A DNA stretch of 64,000 nt from NCBI RefSeq assembly GCF_031432425.1, contig NZ_JAVKPH010000019.1:8888-72887 (forward strand). The letters run 5' to 3'. The position numbers were made by a program, and so were the translations under genes. Positions 34,769-43,132 of the stretch are shown here, piece after piece (the first letter of the stretch is position 1; each line of letters starts with the position of its first letter). The stretch comes from Ruixingdingia sedimenti (GTDB taxonomy: Bacteria; Pseudomonadota; Alphaproteobacteria; Rhodobacterales; Rhodobacteraceae). A model generated the notes under the pieces. That model did not search any database and was not told the origin of the DNA. It was given only the letters and a program-made list of their open reading frames with translations.

Positions 34769-35254
34769 ATGAGAGACAATCGCAGCATCAGCCGACGCGC
34801 CATTCTTGCCGCTGCCGGCGCACTTCCCCTGCTGATGGCGACGGCAAGCTGGGGGCAGGCAGAGCCCCTGCCACTGGTGAACGTCACCAAGGATCCGTCC
34901 TGCGGCTGCTGCGACGGCTGGGCCGCGCATCTCAAAGCCGCAGGCTTCCCGGTGCGGGTGGTGGAATCCGCCGATATGGGCAGCCTCAAGCAGCGGCTCG
35001 GCGTGCCGGAGGACCTGGCGTCCTGCCACACCGCCGACGTGGGCGGCTATGTGATCGAGGGCCATGTGCCCGCCGCCGCGATCCGCCGCCTTCTGGCCGA
35101 GCGGCCCGAGGCCAAGGGGCTGGCCGTTCCCGGCATGCCCGCCGGCTCGCCCGGCATGGATTTCCTGGGTGTCGCGCCGGAGCCGTATGAAGCGTTCCTG
35201 TTCGGCCCGACCACGCGGAGCTTTGGCCGCTTCCTCGGCCCGCGGGAAATCTGA
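34769..35254 (+). CDS. DUF411 metal-binding protein
   Basis: The 161-residue exported protein has a twin-arginine-like signal (NRSISRRAILAAAGALPLLM) and the DUF411 motif KDPSCGCCDGWAAHLKAAGF with Cys-45, Cys-47 and Cys-48, followed by LASCHTADVGGYVIEGHVPA. DUF411 proteins are periplasmic and commonly lie beside copper ATPases and oxidases. They probably bind copper; the exact role is unknown. ACGAGG precedes the ATG. Confidence 0.85.
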   Translation: MRDNRSISRRAILAAAGALPLLMATASWGQAEPLPLVNVTKDPSCGCCDGWAAHLKAAGFPVRVVESADMGSLKQRLGVPEDLASCHTADVGGYVIEGHVPAAAIRRLLAERPEAKGLAVPGMPAGSPGMDFLGVAPEPYEAFLFGPTTRSFGRFLGPREI

Positions 35255-35346
35255 CACGGGGCTGCCGACATGACCGCCCGGCTTGCGAATGACCCGAAAC
35301 AGCACCCGGCCGAGGCGGCTTGCCTCCGCCAGTGGGAAGGTGGCGC

Positions 35347-35757
35347 ATGACCGGGCGGACGCGAGCTGTTTCCCGGGCAGGATACGGACGCTTGCGCCGG
35401 TTTGCGGTCGGCATCCTGCTGCTGGCCATCGGCGCCGTGGTCATGCAAGCTCCGGCACATGCCAGCCCCGCCGGTCACGCCGTCCACCAGCAACAGGCTG
35501 CCGGCACGGCAAGCCACTGCGTCGGCCATCACCTGTCGGACGACCTTGGCGCGGATCCAGCTACTGGCTGCGTGAAAGCCGACGGTAGCCCAGATCTGGC
35601 GGGTTGCTGCCAGACCTGTCTGACTGCCGCGGTTCTCGTCGCGCCGCCGGAGTTCGGTCCGCCCGTGAGTGGCGAGGTTTTCACGGTTGTGCGTCCTGAT
35701 CCCCACGACCGATCACCCGAAGGCATCCTGAGGCCGCCGCGTCGTGGCGCTGCGTGA
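35347..35757 (+). CDS. Small exported Cys-rich protein of the copper cargo (DUF2946-like)
   Basis: The 136-residue product has a signal peptide ending near residue 40 (VMQAPAHASPAGH) and a Cys cluster (DLAGCCQTCLTAAVLVAPPE) resembling DUF2946-type proteins found in copper loci. It resembles the gene at 31544 in size, export and Cys spacing. Together they bracket the ATPase and DUF411 genes. Role unknown. GGAAGGTGGCGC precedes the ATG at 35347. Confidence 0.6.
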   Translation: MTGRTRAVSRAGYGRLRRFAVGILLLAIGAVVMQAPAHASPAGHAVHQQQAAGTASHCVGHHLSDDLGADPATGCVKADGSPDLAGCCQTCLTAAVLVAPPEFGPPVSGEVFTVVRPDPHDRSPEGILRPPRRGAA

Positions 35758-35880
35758 TGCGCCGGGATCGCCGCGAGATGTCTGCAGCCGATCCGGCGCC
35801 AGTCCGAAAGACCGCATGAACAGATGGAGATGCGCGCCCGTAAGCCCGGGCCGGCGCTCCAGAACCAAAGGATGAATACA

Positions 35881-37434
35881 ATGAACCGAACCGCAATCGC
35901 CCTTGCTGTCAGCCTGCTGGCAGGCTTGCCAGGGGCTGCCCTCGCCCAGGCCGGGCATGACGCCCATCACCCGGTAACGCCGCCTGCGCAGGCCGAGCAG
36001 GCGCCCGCGCCAACGCCGCCTGCGGGCCAGATGCCCGCCATGCAAGGGATGATGCCCGAACAGTGCCGGGCCATGATGCAGGCCATGACTCCTGAATGCG
36101 CGGGCGCGATGCAGCAGATGATGCAGGGCGGGATGATGCAGGGGGTGACAGGCGCGCCGAACGCCGGGGTCGCCCCGGCGAACGAAAGCCGTCCAGACTT
36201 CACGCGGGCCTATGTCGAGGCGATGGACGCGATGCACGTGCCGATGATGGACGGCGTCATGGCCGACGATCCGGATGTCGCCTTCGTCCGCGGCATGATC
36301 CCGCATCATCAGGGCGCGATCGACATGGCCAGGATCGTCCAGCAATACGGCGACGATCCGCAAACGAAAGAATGGGCTACCCAGATCATCGAAGCGCAGG
36401 AACGCGAGATCGCTGAAATGCAGGCGTGGCTGGCGACGAACGCCGGCGATGCACAGGCCGCCCTCGCCCGGACCGGCGGGACCGTCTGGTCCGCCAATGA
36501 AGGCGGCAACTCCATCAGCGCCATCGATCTCGGCACCGGAGCGGTCCAGACCGTTTCCATCCCGGTCGCACCGCACAACGTCGATCTGACGCCCGACGGC
36601 AAGCTGCTGCTGGCGGTCGGTGATCCCGCCGCCGAGGCGGATCACGGGTCCGGCGGACACGGTCACGGCGCGGAAGGCGCCGCCGAGGGTCAGCTGGTCA
36701 TCCTCGATCCGCAGAACTTGTCGACGCCCAAGGCGACTGTTGCAGTGGGCTCGCACCCGGCCCATGTGGTCGCCGACCGGCTGGGCCGCGCTTTTGTCTC
36801 GCTGGCTGGCGGCGACGGGATCGCCGTGGTCGACCTCGCAAGGGCTGAGGTCATCGGGCGCATCCCGACGGGCGATTATCCGCACGGCCTGCGGCTAAGC
36901 CCGGACGAGACGCAGCTTTATGTCGCCAATGTCGAAGACGGGTCCGTGTCCGTGATCGACACGCAGGCACTTTCCGAGGTTGCGCGCATTCCGGTCGGGT
37001 CCGCGCCCGTGCAGGTCGCGTTCACCCCTGCGGGCGATCGGGTCTATGTCTCGCTTCGCGACGAGAACCGCGTCGCTGTGATCGACACCGCATCCCGCGA
37101 GGTCACGCGCAGGATCCACGTCGGCCCGAACCCGATTCAGACGTTCGTGACCCCGGATGGGGCCTATGTCTATGTCGCCGACCAAGGCACCGAGGCCGCG
37201 CCGAACGATACCGTGTCGGTGATCGGCACCGCGACCGGTCAGGTGGTGAAGACCCTCACCACCGGCGGCGGCGCTCATGGCGTGTCGGCATCGGCCGATG
37301 GGGCGTTGGTGTTCGTGACCAACATTGCCGACGATACGGTGTCGATTATCGACGTGAGGAGACAGGAAGTAGTCAAGACAGTGCCGGTCGGCGATCGCCC
37401 GAATGGCATCGTCTACGGTAGCGGAAGCCGATAG
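35881..37434 (+). CDS. DUF305 - beta-propeller fusion, exported copper-locus protein
   Basis: The 517-residue product starts with a signal peptide (NRTAIALAVSLLAGLPGAAL), then a Met/His/Gln-rich stretch, then a DUF305 domain (FVRGMIPHHQGAIDMARIVQ, about 140-160) and from residue 200 onward a YncE/YVTN-type seven-bladed beta-propeller (repeats such as PDETQLYVANVEDGSVSVID and SADGALVFVTNIADDTVSII). DUF305 proteins are four-helix proteins of metal-stress loci. The fusion to a propeller suggests a periplasmic metal-binding scaffold. An ATG at 35872 is an alternative start. A perfect hairpin follows the stop. Confidence 0.8.
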   Translation: MNRTAIALAVSLLAGLPGAALAQAGHDAHHPVTPPAQAEQAPAPTPPAGQMPAMQGMMPEQCRAMMQAMTPECAGAMQQMMQGGMMQGVTGAPNAGVAPANESRPDFTRAYVEAMDAMHVPMMDGVMADDPDVAFVRGMIPHHQGAIDMARIVQQYGDDPQTKEWATQIIEAQEREIAEMQAWLATNAGDAQAALARTGGTVWSANEGGNSISAIDLGTGAVQTVSIPVAPHNVDLTPDGKLLLAVGDPAAEADHGSGGHGHGAEGAAEGQLVILDPQNLSTPKATVAVGSHPAHVVADRLGRAFVSLAGGDGIAVVDLARAEVIGRIPTGDYPHGLRLSPDETQLYVANVEDGSVSVIDTQALSEVARIPVGSAPVQVAFTPAGDRVYVSLRDENRVAVIDTASREVTRRIHVGPNPIQTFVTPDGAYVYVADQGTEAAPNDTVSVIGTATGQVVKTLTTGGGAHGVSASADGALVFVTNIADDTVSIIDVRRQEVVKTVPVGDRPNGIVYGSGSR

Positions 37435-37440
37435 TTGGTA

Positions 37441-37468
37441 GGTGCCGGAGCGCATGCGCTCCGGCACC
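37441..37468. terminator. Perfect 28-bp inverted repeat after the copper cargo
   Basis: GGTGCCGGAGCGCA (37441-37454) and its exact complement TGCGCTCCGGCACC (37455-37468), 7 bases after the stop. It lacks a T run, so it may act as a weak terminator, transcript stabiliser or protein site. Confidence 0.55.
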
Positions 37469-37509
37469 CAATCTAGAGAACGTTGTTGACTTATTATGGA
37501 TGTCAATCA

Positions 37510-37842
37510 ATGACTTGGCAGCGCTATTGTCAGTGCGGCCGCGGAGATAGTGTGGATTTGATCCTCCTAAAGGAGGCCCTCTCCAAAATGGATGCCCCCT
37601 GTCAAATGTTTGGCATCCACGCTGAAGCCTTCAGTTGGACGCAAGTCAGCGCACAAATCCCGCTTCTGGCGTCGAGGCGACCACATTCATGGGTGCGAAA
37701 GATTCTAAAAAGCAGTCCTATCTCTCAGTCCGATCGATCAGCCGCAGGTCTGCCAGTGCCCGCTGACCAAGTGACTGATGAGGCTCACCGCCGTTTTCCT
37801 GTATTTGCACGCCACGCTACTACGATGGTCGAAACTTGTTGA
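37510..37842 (+). CDS. Hypothetical protein of doubtful reality
   Basis: An open frame of 110 residues starting MTWQRYCQCG lies between the copper cargo and trbB. It has no recognisable domain and no good ribosome site, and base composition is lower in GC than the neighbours. It may be a relic or chance frame in the joint between cargo and backbone. Confidence 0.2.
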   Translation: MTWQRYCQCGRGDSVDLILLKEALSKMDAPCQMFGIHAEAFSWTQVSAQIPLLASRRPHSWVRKILKSSPISQSDRSAAGLPVPADQVTDEAHRRFPVFARHATTMVETC

Positions 37843-37919
37843 AAAGGCGCGCTTTGGGTCTCCTTTAGTTATCCCCATCCGGGGATCATCTCTCGCCTCC
37901 CCGGTGGAACGGGGACGAG

Positions 37920-38918
37920 ATGGCAGGCATCAACCACAAACAGGCAACGGTGGACCGCGGCGCGCGCATGCTCCGGACGGCGCTCGGGCCTGCCATCTCA
38001 ACCCTGCTGCAAGACCCGTCCGTCGTCGAGGTCATGCTGAACCCCGACGGCCGGATCTGGGTGGACCGGCTGTCCGAAGGATTGGCCGACACCGGCGAGA
38101 CGCTATCCGCCGCCGATGGCGAGCGCATCGTGCGCCTGGTTGCTCATCATGTCGGCGTCGAAGTCCACACCCGTAGCCCACGCGTGTCGGCAGAACTGCC
38201 CGAGACCGGCGAGCGCTTTGAGGGCTTGNNNNNNNNNNNNNNNNNNNNNNNNNNNNNNNNNNNNNNNNNNNNNNNNNNNNNNNNNNNNNNNNNNNNNNNN
38301 NNNNNNNNNNNNNNNNNNNNNNNNNNNNNNNNNNNNNNNNNNNNNNNNNNNNNNNNNNNNNNNNNNNNNNNNNNNNNNNNNNNNNNNNNNNNNNNNNNNN
38401 NNNNNNNNNNNNNNNNNNNNNNNNNNNNNNNNNNNNNNNNNNNNNNNNNNNNNNNNNNNNNNNNNNNNNNNNNNNNNNNNNNNNNNNNNNNNNNNNNGCC
38501 CAACCTCGTCGCCATGCGGACCAAGGATGGCGTTGCCACTCTGTCCGATCTGGTCCGTTCCTCGCTGCGCCTGCGTCCCGACCGCATTCCGATCGGTGAG
38601 GTGCGCGGCGCCGAGGCGCTCGATCTCCTCAAAGCCTGGGGAACCGGCCATCCGGGCGGCATCGGCACCATTCACGCCGGTTCCGGCATTGGCGCGCTGC
38701 GCCGCCTCGAACAACTGATCCAGGAAGCTGTCGTTACCGTCCCGCGCTCCATGATCGCCGAAACCATCGACCTCGTGGCTGTCCTCGCCGGTCGCGGTTC
38801 CGCACGGCGGCTTGTTGAACTCGCCCGCGTCGAAGGTCTCAGACCCGACGGCGACTACCGGATTTTCCCCGCCTTTTCAGAACCCGACACCACTCGCAAC
38901 ACTGGAGACCCTGCATGA
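37920..38918 (+). CDS. trbB: TrbB conjugal transfer ATPase (interrupted by assembly gap)
   Basis: The VirB11/TrbB-type ATPase powers the mating channel and pilus. The N-terminal 103 residues (PSVVEVMLNPDGRIWVDRLS) and the C-terminal part from 38498 (RPDRIPIGEVRGAEALDLLK, then GHPGGIGTIHAGSG with the His box) are intact. The Walker A motif falls in the run of N from 38229 to 38497. With the gap at its stated length both halves are in one frame and the total, 332 residues, is normal for TrbB, so the gap size is probably right. ATGA overlap with trbC. Confidence 0.9.
   Translation: MAGINHKQATVDRGARMLRTALGPAISTLLQDPSVVEVMLNPDGRIWVDRLSEGLADTGETLSAADGERIVRLVAHHVGVEVHTRSPRVSAELPETGERFEGLXXXXXXXXXXXXXXXXXXXXXXXXXXXXXXXXXXXXXXXXXXXXXXXXXXXXXXXXXXXXXXXXXXXXXXXXXXXXXXXXXXXXXXXXXXPNLVAMRTKDGVATLSDLVRSSLRLRPDRIPIGEVRGAEALDLLKAWGTGHPGGIGTIHAGSGIGALRRLEQLIQEAVVTVPRSMIAETIDLVAVLAGRGSARRLVELARVEGLRPDGDYRIFPAFSEPDTTRNTGDPA
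38229..38497. other. Assembly gap of 269 undetermined bases
   Basis: All bases are N. It removes about 90 codons of trbB, including the nucleotide-binding loop. No other feature can be inferred inside it. Confidence 1.
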
Positions 38919-39244
38919 TCCGTCGTGCCTTCCGCATCCGTCACCATATCGCAACCGCCTCGGCCGTCGCCTGGATGAGCCTGATGACGTCCCCGGCCTT
39001 TGCCTCCGGCTCCTCGATGCCCTGGGAAGCGCCGCTGCAATCCATCCTCGAATCCGTCGAAGGTCCGGTGGCGAAAATCGTGGCGGTGATCATCATCATC
39101 GTCACCGGCCTGACGTTGGCTTTCGGCGATACGGGTGGAGGCTTCCGGCGGCTGATCCAGATCGTCTTCGGCATCTCCATCGCCTTCGCGGCCTCCAGCT
39201 TCTTCCTGTCGTTCTTCAGCTTCGGCGGCGGGGCGCTGGTCTGA
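38915..39244 (+). CDS. trbC: TrbC pilin precursor
   Basis: The 109-residue product has a long leader ending in PAFASGSSMPWE, followed by two membrane segments (about 55-72 and 82-100) as in VirB2/TrbC pilins. TrbC is cut by signal peptidase and cyclised by TraF (gene at 25270). It overlaps trbB and trbD by a few bases. Confidence 0.88.
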   Translation: MIRRAFRIRHHIATASAVAWMSLMTSPAFASGSSMPWEAPLQSILESVEGPVAKIVAVIIIIVTGLTLAFGDTGGGFRRLIQIVFGISIAFAASSFFLSFFSFGGGALV

Positions 39245-39525
39245 TGGCGGTGAGTTTCGAGGCCCTCGATACCGTGCCCGGCTTCGCGGTGCCGGTTCAC
39301 CGCGCCCTGACCGAGCCGATCCTGCTCGGCGGTGCTCCACGCTCTGTCGCGATCCTGAACGGCACGCTGGCCGGGGCAGTCGGCCTCGGTCTCCAGCTCT
39401 GGCTCGCGGGCATCCTGATCTGGGCGGTTGGTCACATCGCCGCCGTCTGGGCCGCCAAGCGCGATCCGCTCTTCGTCGAGGTCGCGCGCCGCCATTTGCG
39501 CATCCCCGGCTATCTCTCGGTGTGA
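39244..39525 (+). CDS. trbD: TrbD mating-channel protein (VirB3-like)
   Basis: The 93-residue product has the VirB3/TrbD pattern: VPGFAVPVHRALTEPILLGG, then a membrane segment (LNGTLAGAVGLGLQLWLAGI...) and DPLFVEVARRHLRIPGYLSV. It is an inner-membrane part of the mating apparatus that works with TrbE. The start overlaps the trbC stop by one base (TGATG). The next gene starts 11 bases later. Confidence 0.88.
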   Translation: MAVSFEALDTVPGFAVPVHRALTEPILLGGAPRSVAILNGTLAGAVGLGLQLWLAGILIWAVGHIAAVWAAKRDPLFVEVARRHLRIPGYLSV

Positions 39526-39535
39526 GGTTTGATCC

Positions 39536-42046
39536 ATGATGAATCTCGCAGAATACCGCCGCACCGCATCCCGCCTGGCCGATTATCTTCCTTGGGTCGC
39601 CCTGGTCGGGGAGGGCGTTGTCCTCAACAAGGATGGTTCCTTCCAGAGGACGGCGAAGTTTCGCGGGCCGGATCTGGATTCCGCCGTCGCGGCCGAACTG
39701 GTCGCGGTCGCCGGGCGGCTGAACAACGCCTTCCGCCGTCTCGGCTCTGGCTGGGCCATTTTCGTGGAAGCGCAGCGTTCGGAGGCCGCAACCTATCCTG
39801 CGGACCGCTTCCCCGATCCCGCCTCGGCATTGGTCGATGCCGAGCGCAAGGCCGATTTCGAGGAAGAGGGCAGCCATTTCGTCTCCGGTTACTTCCTGAC
39901 CTTCCTCTGGCTCCCGCCCGCCGAAGACGCCGCACGATCGGAGTCCTGGCTTTACGAGGGCCGCGAGACCTCGGGCGTGAACCCGTGGGAGCTGGTGCGC
40001 GGCTTCATCGACCGCACCGACCGCGTGCTGGCGCTGCTCGACGGCTTCATGCCGGAATGTAGCTGGCTCGATGACGCCGGCACGCTGACTTACCTCCATT
40101 CCACCATCTCGACCAATCGGCATCGCGTCCGCGTGCCGGAAGTGCCGATGTATCTCGACGCTCTGCTGGCCGATCAGCCGCTGACCGGCGGGCTGGAGCC
40201 GCGCCTGGGCACTCAGCATCTCCGGGTGCTGACGATCACCGGCTTTCCCGGCACGACCACCCCCGGCCTGCTTGACGAGATGAACCGGCTGGCCTTCCCC
40301 TACCGCTGGTCCACCCGCGCCATCCTCATGGACAAGACCGACGCCACCAGGCTGCTAACGAAGATCAGGCGGCAATGGTTCGCCAAGCGCAAGAGCATCG
40401 CGGCGATCATCAAGGAGGTGATGACCAACGAGCAATCCGCGCTCGTGGACACCGATGCCGCGAACAAGGCCGCCGACGCGGATATGGCCTTGCAGGAACT
40501 CGGCGCCGACATGGCCGGCATGGCCTATGTCACCGCGACCGTCACCGTCTGGGACGAGGACGCCCGCCGCGCCGACGAAAAGCTGCGCCTGGTCGAGAAG
40601 ATCATCCAGTCCCGCGATTTCAGCGTCATGGTCGAGACGGTCAATGCCGTCGACGCCTGGCTCGGCAGCCTGCCCGGACATGCCTATGCCAATGTCCGCC
40701 AACCGCCGGTTTCGACGCTCAACCTTGCCCACATGGTTCCCTCAAGCGCCGTGTGGGCGGGGCCGGAACGGGACGATCACTTCGGCGCGCCCCCGCTGCT
40801 TTACGGCAGAACCGAAGGATCGACCCCGTTCCGGCTGTCCCTTCATGTCGGCGACGTAGGCCATACCCTTGTCGTCGGACCGACCGGCGCCGGCAAGTCG
40901 GTGCTGCTGGCGCTGATGGCCTTGCAGTTCCGTCGGTACGCGCGCTCACAGGTCTTCGCCTTCGATTTCGGCGGCTCCATCCGCGCCTGCGCACTCGCGA
41001 TGCAGGGTGACTGGCATGATCTCGGGGGTGAATTGACCGACGCTTCCGAGACGTCCGTTTCGCTGCAACCGCTGGCCCGCATCCACGAAACTGCCGAGCG
41101 CGCCCGGGCGGCCGACTGGATCGTGGCAATCCTGATGCGCGAGAGCATCCAGATCACGCCCGAGGTGAAGGAACATCTCTGGACGGCACTGACCTCGCTC
41201 GCCTCCGCCCCGGTCGGGGAACGCACCATCACCGGCCTCGCCGTGCTGCTGCAATCCAATGATCTGAAACAGGCGCTGCGCTCCTATTGCATCGGCGGTC
41301 CCTATGGCCGGCTGCTCGATGCGGAAGCCGAACATCTCGGTTCGTCGGATGTGCAGGCGTTCGAGATCGAGGGACTGGTCGGCACCGGCGCGGCGCCCGC
41401 CGTCCTGTCCTATCTGTTCCACCGCATCGGCGACCGCCTGGACGGCCGACCGACGTTGCTGATCATCGATGAAGGCTGGCTTGCGCTGGACGACGAGGGG
41501 TTTGCCGGCCAGCTCAGGGAGTGGTTGAAAACGCTCCGCAAAAAGAATGCCAGCGTCGTCTTCGCCACGCAAAGCCTGTCCGACATCGACGGCAGCACCA
41601 TCGCACCGGCGATCATCGAAAGCTGCCCGACCCGGCTCTTGCTGCCGAACGAGCGCGCCATCGAGCCGCAAATCACGGCCATCTATCGCCGCTTCGGCTT
41701 GAACGACCGTCAGATCGAGATTTTGGCGCGGGCCGCGCCCAAGCGGGACTATTACTGCCAAAGCCGTAGGGGCAATCGCCTGTTCGAGTTGGGCCTGTCC
41801 GAGGTCGGCCTGGCGCTCTGCGCCGCATCCGCCAAATCCGATCAGGCGCTGATCGCCGACACCCTCGCCGAGCATGGCCGCGATGGCTTCCTCGACGCCT
41901 GGCTCAGAGTGCGGGGCGTCGAATGGGCCGCCGATCTCATCCCGGATCTCACCAATCTCGCGACCGACAGCGAAGACCTGTCGCCCGTCGCCTTCGCCGA
42001 CGACGAATTCGAGTTCACCCTGGAAGAAGAGGAGATCATCCCATGA
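39536..42046 (+). CDS. trbE: TrbE/VirB4 conjugal transfer ATPase
   Basis: The 836-residue cytoplasmic ATPase has the N-terminal CagE/TrbE/VirB region (LADYLPWVALVGEGVVLNKD) and a C-terminal RecA-like core with Walker A VVGPTGAGKSVLLALMALQF (about 446-465) and Walker B TLLIIDEGWLALDDEGF (about 641). It drives pilin handling and substrate transfer. Length is normal. It overlaps trbJ by 4 bases. Confidence 0.95.
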   Translation: MMNLAEYRRTASRLADYLPWVALVGEGVVLNKDGSFQRTAKFRGPDLDSAVAAELVAVAGRLNNAFRRLGSGWAIFVEAQRSEAATYPADRFPDPASALVDAERKADFEEEGSHFVSGYFLTFLWLPPAEDAARSESWLYEGRETSGVNPWELVRGFIDRTDRVLALLDGFMPECSWLDDAGTLTYLHSTISTNRHRVRVPEVPMYLDALLADQPLTGGLEPRLGTQHLRVLTITGFPGTTTPGLLDEMNRLAFPYRWSTRAILMDKTDATRLLTKIRRQWFAKRKSIAAIIKEVMTNEQSALVDTDAANKAADADMALQELGADMAGMAYVTATVTVWDEDARRADEKLRLVEKIIQSRDFSVMVETVNAVDAWLGSLPGHAYANVRQPPVSTLNLAHMVPSSAVWAGPERDDHFGAPPLLYGRTEGSTPFRLSLHVGDVGHTLVVGPTGAGKSVLLALMALQFRRYARSQVFAFDFGGSIRACALAMQGDWHDLGGELTDASETSVSLQPLARIHETAERARAADWIVAILMRESIQITPEVKEHLWTALTSLASAPVGERTITGLAVLLQSNDLKQALRSYCIGGPYGRLLDAEAEHLGSSDVQAFEIEGLVGTGAAPAVLSYLFHRIGDRLDGRPTLLIIDEGWLALDDEGFAGQLREWLKTLRKKNASVVFATQSLSDIDGSTIAPAIIESCPTRLLLPNERAIEPQITAIYRRFGLNDRQIEILARAAPKRDYYCQSRRGNRLFELGLSEVGLALCAASAKSDQALIADTLAEHGRDGFLDAWLRVRGVEWAADLIPDLTNLATDSEDLSPVAFADDEFEFTLEEEEIIP

Positions 42047-42825
42047 CGCGCAGAATGCCCCGGAACACGCGCATGGCCAGGGCCTCGGCTCTGGCCCTTG
42101 CGCTCGCCGCACCGCTGGCACTGGCGCCGGTCTTCACGACACCGGCGCACGCCTTCTTCGGCGGGTTCGGCCGGATCGTCTATGATCCGACCAACCACGC
42201 CGAGAACCTGCTGACCGCCGCCCGCACGCTGGAGCAGATCAACAACCAGATCACCTCGCTCCAGAACGAAGCGCAGATGCTGATCAACCAGGCCCGCAAC
42301 CTTGCGAGCCTGCCCCACAGCTCGCTTCAGGCGCTTCAGCAGAACGTCCAGCGCACCCAGCAGCTTCTCGGGGAGGCCCAGAACATCGCCTTCGACGTGC
42401 AGAACATCGACCAGATGTTCCAGCAGGACTACGGCAATCTGTCCCTGACCGCGACCGACCAGCAGCTCATAGCGGATGCCCGGTCGCGCTGGGAGAATAC
42501 CGTCGGTGGTCTTCAGGATGCGATGCGGGTGCAGGCCGGCGTCGTCGGGAATATCGACAGCAACCGCGCCGAGATGTCCGCGCTCGTCGGCGAAAGCCAG
42601 GGCGCGACCGGGGCGCTGCAAGCTACGCAGGCCGGCAACCAGCTTCTCGCCCTCCAGTCGCAGCAGCTTTCCGACCTGATCGCGGTCATATCGGCCAATG
42701 GCCGGGCCGAGGCCCTCATGGAGGCCGAACGCGCGACCGCCGCCGAGCAGGGCCGCATCCAGCGCGAGCGGTTCCTCACCCCGGGTTCGGGCTACCAGCC
42801 CGGCAACGCGCAGATGTTCAACTGA
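42043..42825 (+). CDS. trbJ: TrbJ periplasmic protein (VirB5-like)
   Basis: The 260-residue product has a signal peptide (ASALALALAAPLALAPVFTT...) and TrbJ landmarks: FFGGFGRIVYDPTNHAENLL, TARTLEQINNQITSLQNEAQ, then long Gln-rich helices predicted to be coiled coils. VirB5-like proteins sit at the pilus tip or help mating-pair contact. The start overlaps trbE (ATGA). Confidence 0.9.
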   Translation: MTRRMPRNTRMARASALALALAAPLALAPVFTTPAHAFFGGFGRIVYDPTNHAENLLTAARTLEQINNQITSLQNEAQMLINQARNLASLPHSSLQALQQNVQRTQQLLGEAQNIAFDVQNIDQMFQQDYGNLSLTATDQQLIADARSRWENTVGGLQDAMRVQAGVVGNIDSNRAEMSALVGESQGATGALQATQAGNQLLALQSQQLSDLIAVISANGRAEALMEAERATAAEQGRIQRERFLTPGSGYQPGNAQMFN

Positions 42826-42842
42826 GCCGGGGAGGGCAGATC

Positions 42843-43130
42843 ATGGAAGGGAAGGTGCTGGCCCGGATCGCGGCCATCGTGCTCGTCGCCGTCGCGATCA
42901 CCGCGGCGATCATCGAGATGACCCGCGAGGAAGCCACCACGCCAGCACCTTCCGCTCCTTCACTTGCGCGGCAGGTCGATCCCCTGCGCGAAGGGCAGCG
43001 CCGCTGTCAGGAGATGGGCGAAGCGGCAGCCAATGATGTCGAATGCCTGGGCGTCTGGGCCGAGACCCGCGACCGCTTCCTCGGCCGGGCGCCCGCGCAG
43101 TCTGCGCCTGGTCTGGATGGGGGGCAGTAG
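42843..43130 (+). CDS. trbK: TrbK-like entry-exclusion protein
   Basis: The 95-residue product has an N-terminal membrane anchor (LARIAAIVLVAVAITAAIIE) and a periplasmic part with two Cys residues in RRCQEMGEAAANDVECLGVW, the alternative TrbK pattern. It probably blocks redundant uptake of the same element by cells that already carry it. Position between trbJ and trbL is standard. Confidence 0.8.
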   Translation: MEGKVLARIAAIVLVAVAITAAIIEMTREEATTPAPSAPSLARQVDPLREGQRRCQEMGEAAANDVECLGVWAETRDRFLGRAPAQSAPGLDGGQ

Positions 43131-43132
43131 TC

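Noticed and set aside
37441..37468. Insertion-sequence or att-site end at the 28-bp palindrome
   Set aside because: It lies right after a stop codon, no second copy was noticed at the other cargo edge, and no target duplication is visible; a hairpin at the transcript end is the simpler reading.
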